The translations under genes were made by a program, and so were the position numbers. 41,913 bases of DNA from Bacillota bacterium (GTDB taxonomy: Bacteria; Bacillota; Clostridia; Christensenellales; UMGS416), in contig JAEZSE010000022.1 of NCBI GenBank assembly GCA_023421955.1, forward strand, positions 1 through 41,913, read 5' to 3'. The notes under the pieces were generated by a model. The model was not told where the DNA came from. It worked only from the letters and a program-made list of their open reading frames with translations, and ran no database searches. This document shows, piece after piece, positions 26,321 through 31,847 of the stretch; position 1 is the stretch's first letter, and each line of letters begins with the position of its first letter.

Positions 26321-27224
26321 TTGATGAATTATACAAAAATATTGAACTTGCTATGCATTCAGATAACTTAACAGGAACAGCATTACCAATCATTTGCTCT
26401 GCTTCCGTTTTATTTGATGGTAGTGCAAATTCATAAGGAAATGTCTGCAACACTGCCCTTTCTCTTGTGCTCAATGCCCGAACTCCTATATTTTCATCAC
26501 CGAAATCATTCTTATGTCGCTTATAACCATTAGGTTTTGGTCGATTAATCCCTCTTATAGTAGGAGCTGGTTCATGAATAGAAAAAATGGCTCTCCGCTT
26601 ATATGATCTGGGATGACGGTAATAAGAATCCACCCCTATAATGTTTGATCCATATGTATTCTGCAGATACTCATATACACTAAGTTCCCTCTTATTCTTA
26701 AAACTGTAAATGATATCATCTAGGAATCCATCATTTGCTCCAATTTTTCCAATACAAAACAATCTCTTTCTTCTTTGCGGTACACCAAAATGGCTTGCGT
26801 TTAAAACTGCAATAGTTAAGCCATAACCAGCTTTTCGATAAGTTTTAATAACTTCCTCATATGTTTTTGTCTTTGAGAATCGTGAGACATTTTCCATCAC
26901 AAACCACTGTGGCTTAAAATGTGTTACGACACGAGCAAAATCTTTCGAAAGCTCCGCTCGGTTTCCTTCAATCCTATTTCCTGCACTTGAAAAATCCTGA
27001 CATGGTGGACCACCGATGATCATATCGAATTGATAATTATTGAGCTCTTTCGCAACAAGGTTAAAATCTGAAATATCTAGTTTAGCTGCCTTATGCGAGA
27101 AGTTTTCATTATAACATTGAATTGCACTATCCCAATAATCGTATGCACTCACTACTTCGAAGCCCGAATTAATGAATCCAAGCGACAATCCGCCGCAACC
27201 ACAGAATAAATCAACAACTTTCAT
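26313..27224 (-). CDS. C5-cytosine DNA methyltransferase
   Basis: A 303-residue 5-methylcytosine methyltransferase with the canonical motif order: I DLFCGCGGLSLGF (AdoMet), IV GGPPCQDFS with catalytic Cys75, VI ENV (111-113), VIII QRRKRLF (150-156), a target-recognition region ~160-245, IX RALSTRERAVLQTFP and X IGNAVPV. The gene is AT-rich like its convergent partner and shares an eight-base 3' overlap with it. No restriction endonuclease is adjacent, so it is either an orphan or, more interestingly, the self-marking half of a system whose effector is the GHKL-TIR protein. The start has AAAGGTG upstream. Recognition sequence cannot be predicted. Confidence 0.95.
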   Translation of the reverse strand: MKVVDLFCGCGGLSLGFINSGFEVVSAYDYWDSAIQCYNENFSHKAAKLDISDFNLVAKELNNYQFDMIIGGPPCQDFSSAGNRIEGNRAELSKDFARVVTHFKPQWFVMENVSRFSKTKTYEEVIKTYRKAGYGLTIAVLNASHFGVPQRRKRLFCIGKIGANDGFLDDIIYSFKNKRELSVYEYLQNTYGSNIIGVDSYYRHPRSYKRRAIFSIHEPAPTIRGINRPKPNGYKRHKNDFGDENIGVRALSTRERAVLQTFPYEFALPSNKTEAEQMIGNAVPVKLSECIASSIFLYNSSIT

Positions 27225-27245
27225 GTAACACCTTTTTCCAAAAAT

Positions 27246-27272
27246 ATTATACCATATTTAGTATATCGTCAA
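27246..27272 (-). promoter_or_regulatory. promoter of the methyltransferase gene
   Basis: TATAAT preceded by TGG (extended -10) with TTGACG 15 bases upstream. TATAC and GTATA half-sites (27248-27252, 27261-27265) flank the spacer and could serve autoregulation by the methyltransferase or a host factor; this is weak. Confidence 0.55.
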
Positions 27273-27281
27273 TACGGTCAT

Positions 27282-27317
27282 TCACATAAGCTATGTGAGG
27301 TAAGGATAATCCTTACC
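27282..27317. repeat. two adjoining perfect palindromes at the island edge
   Basis: TCACATA/TATGTGA (7-base arms, 3-base centre) is directly followed by GGTAAGGAT/ATCCTTACC (9-base arms, 1-base centre). They lie 10 bases upstream of the methyltransferase -35 and just before the remnant of a helicase gene. They could be operators, an old terminator or an integration scar. Confidence 0.6.
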
Positions 27318-27340
27318 CCACGACAACCATCCTCAACCTC

Positions 27341-27478
27341 CTACCCCACCTCCCTAAACCTCTGCCACCTCCCCTCAAACTCCAACTCCACCTTCCCGCA
27401 CTCCCCATCCTTGTTCTTCGCCACCAGCAGCACCACCCTGTCCTTCGGCGCGGACGGCTCATAGGCCGCCGGCCTGCC
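27341..27478 (-). pseudogene. 3' remnant of a DnaB-like replicative helicase gene
   Basis: An open frame of about 45 codons ends at TAG (27341-27343) with no start codon or ribosome-binding site. It reads VVLLVAKNKDGECGKVELEF followed by EGRWQRFREVG, the pattern seen at the very C-terminus of DnaB-type RecA-fold helicases (hhVAKxRxGxxGxhxLxFxxxxxRF). No other part of such a gene is present. GC-rich, unlike the adjacent island. The helicase assignment rests on this short motif, so a different RecA-fold ATPase or phage helicase is possible. Confidence 0.55.
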
Positions 27479-27482
27479 TAAT

Positions 27483-27507
27483 AAAAAAGCGGAGCCACTG
27501 GCTCCGC
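27483..27507 (-). terminator. rho-independent terminator of the small membrane-protein gene
   Basis: GCGGAGCC / GGCTCCGC, a perfect 8-bp stem with 3-nt loop, followed on the minus strand by six T. Confidence 0.9.
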
Positions 27508-27529
27508 CTTTACTCTCATATTAGCCCGA

Positions 27530-27808
27530 CTATTCCCCTTGCTTCTCATTCTCCGGATGTTGATTGATAAACTTATCCACCGCCAAGGGGTTCTTTACCC
27601 CGTCCGCATCTCCAGCAGCAGCTGCCTGGATGATTTTGTTGTTCATCTCAAGCAGGTAGATGATCCGCCCCAGTTGGCTGTTGATTTCGGAATTATTGAG
27701 CGCGCTCTTCACCGCCGCACGAATGACAAAAAACCAAACCAGCAGGCCAATAACAAGAACGGCGAAATAAATAACCAGAGTCAGGATTAAGTTACTGTAA
27801 TGTATCAT
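27530..27808 (-). CDS. small single-pass membrane protein, unknown function
   Basis: A 92-residue protein with one strong hydrophobic helix (about residues 7-30, LTLVIYFAVLVIGLLVWFFV) and a polar, partly helical C-terminal tail (NSQLGRIIYLLEMNNKIIQAA, possibly coiled). Not recognised beyond that. The ATG at 27808 is chosen over 27832 because AGGTG lies just upstream and because TATAAT (27831-27836 on the minus strand) overlaps the earlier ATG, so the transcript cannot include it. It sits alone between two scraps of a helicase gene and has its own terminator. Confidence 0.7.
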   Translation of the reverse strand: MIHYSNLILTLVIYFAVLVIGLLVWFFVIRAAVKSALNNSEINSQLGRIIYLLEMNNKIIQAAAAGDADGVKNPLAVDKFINQHPENEKQGE

Positions 27809-27865
27809 TTTACACCTGCTTTTTTCTTCCATTATAATACATCATAATGGAATATAATAGTATTC

Positions 27866-27911
27866 ACCCTGTCCTTCGGCACTGACGGCTCATAGGCCAC
27901 CAAGGCTCCCA
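27866..27911 (-). pseudogene. second, shorter copy of the helicase-gene fragment
   Basis: About 37 bases match 27434-27470 at roughly 34 positions, including the peptide AYEPSVPKDRV versus AYEPSAPKDRV. Similarity stops sharply on both sides. The two copies are direct repeats flanking the small membrane-protein gene. Confidence 0.6.
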
Positions 27912-27913
27912 CT

Positions 27914-27942
27914 TGACAAAACCTATTTTTTATGATATGATA
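27914..27942 (+). promoter_or_regulatory. promoter of the MBL-fold gene
   Basis: TTGACA, a 17-base AT-rich spacer and TATGAT. The transcript should start near 27949, leaving a leader of about 70 bases that holds the hairpin at 27982-28013. Confidence 0.85.
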
Positions 27943-27981
27943 AAAATATCCCTATTGCACAATGGCAGATCAATATGATAT

Positions 27982-28013
27982 AAAACCTCCGTAAGAAATC
28001 TTGCGGAGGTTTT
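27982..28013 (+). promoter_or_regulatory. leader hairpin that contains the ribosome-binding site (attenuator-like)
   Basis: AAAACCTCCGTAAGA and TCTTGCGGAGGTTTT pair over about 14-15 bp with one G-U pair. The GGAGG on the right arm is the only ribosome-binding site for the gene at 28018, so folding hides it; the same hairpin ends in TTTTT and so could also terminate transcription. Confidence 0.7.
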
Positions 28014-28017
28014 TGGT

Positions 28018-28776
28018 ATGTCTGAATCCATTTTGAAGGTGCTTTCCCTGCCTGCCACACTGGCCAACGGGCCCGGCATTCTGTCGCCAGTGCTGGTCTA
28101 TGATGAAGGTCAAGCCGTGCTCATCGACGCCGGCTTGACCGGCATGGCCCAGGCCATCGCAGAGGCCATGGCAGAGGCCGGCGCGCCCCTGGCCCGCCTC
28201 ACGCACATTGCGATCACCCACACCGACATGGACCATATCGGCTCTGTCGCGGCGCTCAGAAAGCTTGCAACCTTCGAGCTGGTCTGCCACGAAGCGGAGC
28301 GCAAGTATCTGCAAGGTGAAGAGCCGCCGATCCGCATGGCGCAAATGGAGGCCAGCCTGCCCACGATGCCGGAGGGGCAACGAGCTGTGATGGAGCCGCT
28401 GTTCAAAAGCCTGCGCGACAACTACAAGCGCCTCAGCGCCACGGTGGATTGCGTGCTCAAAGGCTGCGAAAGCCTGCCCTGCGGCCTTGTCGCAGTGCAC
28501 ACGCCGGGCCACACGCCGGGGCACCTGTGCTACTACCACAGGCCCAGCGGCACGTTGATCGCCGGCGACATGTTCAACGTGGAAGGCGGAGAACTGGTGC
28601 CCGCCCCGGCGTTCACGATGATCCAGCCGGAGGCCTATGGGCAATCGCTCCGCAAGCTGCTGGCATACGACATTGCTGCCGTGGCCTGCTACCACGGCGG
28701 ACTTTATACCGGCGACGCCAATGTTGCCATCAGGGAGCTGGCGGGGGATGTCTTAGCGGCAGCTGCACTGCACTGA
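28018..28776 (+). CDS. metallo-beta-lactamase-fold hydrolase
   Basis: A 252-residue MBL-fold protein. Metal ligands are visible: His68-x-Asp70-x-Asp72-His73 (the HxDxDH variant of HxHxDH), His165 or His169 in HTPGHTPGH, Asp184 (AGDMF) and His226 (CYHGG). Such proteins hydrolyse lactones, thioesters or similar compounds; substrate is unknown. Translation is probably limited by the leader hairpin that buries its ribosome-binding site. The last ~10 codons (after ELAG, DVLAAAALH and stop) fall inside a repeat element also found at 29611 and 20986, so the native C-terminus has been replaced; the catalytic core is intact. Confidence 0.9.
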   Translation: MSESILKVLSLPATLANGPGILSPVLVYDEGQAVLIDAGLTGMAQAIAEAMAEAGAPLARLTHIAITHTDMDHIGSVAALRKLATFELVCHEAERKYLQGEEPPIRMAQMEASLPTMPEGQRAVMEPLFKSLRDNYKRLSATVDCVLKGCESLPCGLVAVHTPGHTPGHLCYYHRPSGTLIAGDMFNVEGGELVPAPAFTMIQPEAYGQSLRKLLAYDIAAVACYHGGLYTGDANVAIRELAGDVLAAAALH

Positions 28777-28933
28777 GAGCAGATTTCTTGATTGCCGTTC
28801 AAATCCCCCCTGCCGCTTGATAGCGGCATCCCCCCTTCTTGAGGGAGGGTAGGGACAAGAATGCAGCTGGAATGAACAAATCCCCACCCCCTCTATTAGG
28901 GGGGGATGTCGCCACAGCGACAGGGGGGATTTC
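28743..28933. repeat. C6/G6 hairpin repeat overlapping the MBL gene end
   Basis: Starts inside the MBL gene with GGGGGATGTCTTAGCGGCAG, continues with CTGCACTGAGAGCAGATTTC and GCCGTTCAAAT, then a left module (stem TGCCGCTTGATAGCGGCA), AAGGGAGGGTAGGGACAAGA, CCCCACCCCCTCTATTAGGG and a right module (stem TGTCGCCACAGCGACA) ending in GGGGGGATTTC. The element runs up to the OsmC stop codon. Confidence 0.85.
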
Positions 28934-29353
28934 TTAGCCTCCATACTCCATCGAAACCTCAACATTGCCCTTGATCGCCAGCCACACCGGGGACATGCGG
29001 GAGGCCATCTCGATGACCTTGGCAGCGTCCTCTGCGGGAATGGCAGCGGCAACGGTGAACCGGGCGATGATCTTTTCCAGCATCACCGGGTTTTCGCGGC
29101 GGATGGCTTCGGCAGTCATGCGGAAGCCCGAAGGATCATGGCCCATCCGGCGAAGCAGCGCGACCAGCGCCGTGCTCACGCAGCCGGCAAAGCTGAGCAT
29201 CAGCCCCTCCAGGCCCAGCACGCCCTCGCCATCGCCCAGCGGCGGCACATAGTCGTAGATCATTTCCTGCTCGGGCCGCAGGTTGGAGGCCGTGCGGAAT
29301 TTCACCTTGTCGTTGATCAGGTCGGCAGTGACAATCAGCGCGTTGTCGCTCAT
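28934..29353 (-). CDS. OsmC/Ohr family protein lacking the second cysteine
   Basis: A 139-residue OsmC-fold protein. The family reduces organic hydroperoxides with two Cys, one in SFAGCVSTAL (Cys58 here) and one in a later helix-turn; at the second place this protein has Ser121 (RMSPVWLAIKG). With a single Cys it may use another thiol partner or have another role, as in several OsmC-like subfamilies. The ATG at 29353 follows AGGAGG; upstream codons in the same frame are repeat DNA. The stop codon TAA directly abuts the terminal ATTTC of a repeat element. Cytoplasmic, probably monocistronic. Confidence 0.88.
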   Translation of the reverse strand: MSDNALIVTADLINDKVKFRTASNLRPEQEMIYDYVPPLGDGEGVLGLEGLMLSFAGCVSTALVALLRRMGHDPSGFRMTAEAIRRENPVMLEKIIARFTVAAAIPAEDAAKVIEMASRMSPVWLAIKGNVEVSMEYGG

Positions 29354-29417
29354 TTGATCTTCCTCCTTTTCATTTTCGCTCTTGCTGGGGGGTGACTTGG
29401 GAGCACTTGCCTGCCGT

Positions 29418-29851
29418 TCAATCCCCCCTGCCGCTTGATAGCGGCATCCCCCCTTCTTAAGGGAGGGTAGGGACAAGAATGCAGCTGGAATGAACAAATC
29501 CCTACCCCCTCTATTAGGGGGGGATGCCGCCGAAGCGGCAGGGGGGATTTCTCAGGGATGTCGCCGAAGCGACAGGGGGGATTTCTCAGGGATGTCGCTC
29601 GCAAGCGGCAGGGGGGATTTCTCAGCGGCAGCTGTTTCACTGCACTGAGAGCAGACTTCTACTTCCGTTCAATCCCCCCTGGCTTCTGCCGAAGCCATCC
29701 CCCCTTCTTAAGGGAGGGTAGGGACAAGAATGCAGCTGGAATGAACAAATCCCTACCCCCTCTATTAGGGGGGGATGCCCCCACAGGGGCAGGGGGGATT
29801 TCTCAGGTTTGTCGCCCTCAGGCGACAGGGGGGATTTCTCAGGGGATTCCC
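29418..29851. repeat. tandem C6/G6 hairpin repeats between osmC and the SGNH gene
   Basis: Two complete elements with shared AAGGGAGGGTAGGGACAAGA and CTACCCCCTCTATTAGGGGG cores. The first has left stem TGCCGCTTGATAGCGGCA and three successive right modules (stems TGCCGCCGAAGCGGCA, TGTCGCCGAAGCGACA, TGTCGCTCGCAAGCGGCA), each closed by GGGGGGATTTCTCAG. The second has left stem TGGCTTCTGCCGAAGCCA and right stems TGCCCCCACAGGGGCA and TGTCGCCCTCAGGCGACA. The linker with ACTGCACTGAGAGCAGACTT joins them. Open frames here are artefacts. Confidence 0.85.
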
Positions 29852-29852
29852 T

Positions 29853-30509
29853 TTACTTCCCGTTCCACTTGAACCCAACGGCATCCAGGAAAGCCCGGGC
29901 GATGGCCGTGTGGCCGAGGATGCTGGGGTGCACGCGATCCCAGGCGATGTAGTTGGGGCTGTAGTGCTTGAGCAGCCCCGCCATAGCCGCTTGCGTGTCC
30001 ACGAAGTGGGCGCCATAGCGGGCGGCGATGTCTTTGACGATGGCGCCGTATTGGTCCATCATCGCGCGCATGGGCTCGGTTTTGTTCGGTTCCAGGTAGA
30101 AGGGCGTCATCAGGATCATGCCCTTCACGGTGGGCATCGTGGAGGCCACCAGGCGCTCCAGCGTGGCGGCATATTCCTCCGGGTAAACATGCTGCTCGGT
30201 GATCAGCGGCAGGTCAAACTGCCGCCACACATCGTTGGTGCCGATCATCACGGCAACCCAGTCGGGCTGCTGGGCGGTCACATCGCGGTCCCAGCGGGCA
30301 GCCAGGTCGCGCACGGTGTGGCCCGAAGTGCCCATGTTCACAAGCCTCAGGCGGTATTGGGGGTAGACGGCTCCCAGCAGGCCCACGGCCACATTGACCC
30401 AGCCGCTGCCATAGGGGTTGAACAGTCCCTCGCCCACCGGCTGGGTGCGGCCGCAGTCGGTGATGGAATCGCCCATGATCACGATCTTGTTGTTTGGTGC
30501 GAACAACAT
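29853..30509 (-). CDS. SGNH/GDSL-family esterase
   Basis: A 218-residue SGNH hydrolase. Block I is IMGDSITDCGR with the nucleophile Ser15, block II has Gly60 (NMGTSGHT), block III is GTNDVW with Asn92, and block V is DRVHPS with Asp191 and His194. These four blocks give the whole catalytic set. No signal peptide is seen, so it is probably intracellular. Typical substrates are acyl or acetyl esters of sugars or lipids; the exact one is unknown. The ATG at 30509 has GGAGG upstream; codons before it are in the promoter gap. Divergent from the creatininase-family gene. Confidence 0.92.
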   Translation of the reverse strand: MLFAPNNKIVIMGDSITDCGRTQPVGEGLFNPYGSGWVNVAVGLLGAVYPQYRLRLVNMGTSGHTVRDLAARWDRDVTAQQPDWVAVMIGTNDVWRQFDLPLITEQHVYPEEYAATLERLVASTMPTVKGMILMTPFYLEPNKTEPMRAMMDQYGAIVKDIAARYGAHFVDTQAAMAGLLKHYSPNYIAWDRVHPSILGHTAIARAFLDAVGFKWNGK

Positions 30510-30600
30510 AACGGTCTTCCTCCCTCCATGGTCTGACCAGCATATTCTACCATCTTTACGGCCCCATGGCAGTGAAAAATTGTGAGTTGACCGCCAATGC

Positions 30601-30629
30601 TTGCAGGCATGGCGGCAGCGGCCTATAAT
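30601..30629 (+). promoter_or_regulatory. promoter of the creatininase-family gene
   Basis: TTGCAG, a 17-base spacer and TATAAT, placing the transcript start about 28 bases before the ATG at 30664. It excludes the earlier in-frame ATG at 30601. Confidence 0.7.
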
Positions 30630-30663
30630 CGAGCCAACGCCCGCTGGGCGCTGGAGGCACACC

Positions 30664-31383
30664 ATGAAGCTCAACTACACCCATTATGATGAACTGGCGC
30701 GGGCCAAGGCCGAAAACCTGCCGCTCGTGATCCCGGCAGGCAACACCGAATATCACGGCCCCCACTGCGTGTGCGGCTGCGACACGCTGATCACCGAGGG
30801 CGTGGCCAGCCTGCTGGAGCAGCAGAAGGAATTGGTGCTGGCTCCCACAATGGCCTACTGCCCCTCCACCTATGCCGCCTCCGGGCCGGAGCGTAACACG
30901 CTGCACGTTGGCATGGACACCTTTGAGCGCTTCGCCTACGGTGTGCTGCAGTCCTTTCTGGAGGGCGGCTGGCGCAGCATTGTGGTGCTGATCCACCACC
31001 AATATGACCGGGAGCTTTTGTTTCCGATGACGCTGGCGTGGATGGGCGCGGCCAAGCGGCTGCTCTTTGACCGCATGGAGGCGCTGCATGGCCCCGGCTG
31101 GTATGCCCGCATCGGCAACGACCCAGCCCAGATGGACTACAAGCGCTGGATCCGCGTGCTGCCGGTGATGAGCCGCGAGGTGCAGGAGCGCACCGGCTAC
31201 GATCACGCAGGGCTTTATGAATGCTCGCTGCTGATGGCGCTCTACCCCGGTATGGGGCTGGTGCGGCCCGAGGCTGCCGCCGGGGCCCCCGAGTGGTTCG
31301 CCAAAAGCGCGGCGGAGGCATCAGAGGAGCTGGGCCAAAAGATGCTCAAGGAGATCCTGGAGGATTTGAAGGGGAAAATATAA
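30664..31383 (+). CDS. creatininase-family amidohydrolase
   Basis: A 239-residue member of the creatininase family, binuclear-metal amidohydrolases that include creatinine amidohydrolase and enzymes of cofactor and amide metabolism. Metal ligands are visible as Glu29 and His31 (GNTEYHGPH), Asp40 (GCDT), a His in IHHQYDRE (~111) and Glu186 (HAGLYECSLL). The usual NGHGGN loop is replaced by HHQYDRE, so the substrate may differ from creatinine. The ATG at 30664 follows GGAGG. The stop codon is followed within about 10 bases by a repeat element. Confidence 0.88.
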   Translation: MKLNYTHYDELARAKAENLPLVIPAGNTEYHGPHCVCGCDTLITEGVASLLEQQKELVLAPTMAYCPSTYAASGPERNTLHVGMDTFERFAYGVLQSFLEGGWRSIVVLIHHQYDRELLFPMTLAWMGAAKRLLFDRMEALHGPGWYARIGNDPAQMDYKRWIRVLPVMSREVQERTGYDHAGLYECSLLMALYPGMGLVRPEAAAGAPEWFAKSAAEASEELGQKMLKEILEDLKGKI

Positions 31384-31389
31384 CTGTTC

Positions 31390-31740
31390 AAATCCCCCTG
31401 CCGCTTGCGAGCGGCATCCCCCCCTAGTAGAGGTGGTAGGGAACTGCTGTTCAAACAGTTATACTCTCCCTCCCTACCCTCCCTTATCTTCCCCCCTGCC
31501 ATCTTCGATGGCTGTCCCCCCACAATTGTGTGGGGGGAATGGTGGGATGCCTTTGCGGATGCTGCTATATTGCACTGAGAGTAGTATCCATGCTTGCCGT
31601 TCAAATCCCCCCGTCGCTGCCGCGACACCCCCCTTCTTAAGGGAGGGTAGGGAGCATTTCTGAATCAAGCCTTCGGAAACTCCCTCCTTACCCTCCCTTA
31701 TCAAGGGGGGATGCCGCCAAAGCGGCAGGGGGGATTTCTT
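31390..31740. repeat. C6/G6 hairpin repeats after the creatininase-family gene
   Basis: Left module with stem TGCCGCTTGCGAGCGGCA, core GGTAGGGAACTGCTGTTCAA, CCTCCCTTATCTTCCCCCCT, a hairpin of CCCCCCACA/TGTGGGGGG, the linker TGCACTGAGAGTAG..TTGCCGTTCAAAT, a short module with stem GTCGCTGCCGCGAC and a right module with stem TGCCGCCAAAGCGGCA ending GGGGGGATTTCTT. No gene is credible here. Confidence 0.8.
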
Positions 31741-31784
31741 CGGATGCTCCCCACGGAGACCATTGGTGATTTCTCTGAAACATC

Positions 31785-31821
31785 AAAACCCCCGCCCGGT
31801 TGTCTCCGGCGCGGGGGTTTT
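31785..31821. terminator. strong bidirectional terminator
   Basis: AAAACCCCCGC and GCGGGGGTTTT form an 11-bp stem extended by an inner CCGG/CCGG pairing; T-runs occur on both exits. It lies 26 bases beyond the stop of the peptidoglycan-binding gene. Confidence 0.9.
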
Positions 31822-31847
31822 TGGTATATCCTTTGTTCAGCCTGCGG

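Noticed and set aside
24266..27224. Classical type II restriction-modification system
   Set aside because: No restriction endonuclease motif or frame is found near the methyltransferase; the partner is a GHKL/TIR protein.
27866..27911. Target-site duplication of a transposon
   Set aside because: The two helicase-fragment copies differ at about three of 37 positions and no transposase or terminal inverted repeats lie between them, so a recent transposition is not supported.
28790..28810. T-loop-like GCCGTTCAAATCC sequences recurring in the repeats, hinting at tRNA genes
   Set aside because: No acceptor, D or anticodon arms surround them and they recur only as the fixed junction of the repeat linker with CCCCCC. 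No tRNA gene was found in the window.
29540..29840. CRISPR array suspected from regularly spaced GGGGGGATTTCTCAG units
   Set aside because: Repeats are unequal in length, spacers are themselves palindromes of the same family, and no cas gene is present.
29524..29872. Open frames across the hairpin repeats
   Set aside because: They simply translate repeat units (recurring GGISQG- and PPFLREG-like peptides), have no ribosome-binding sites and vary with repeat number.
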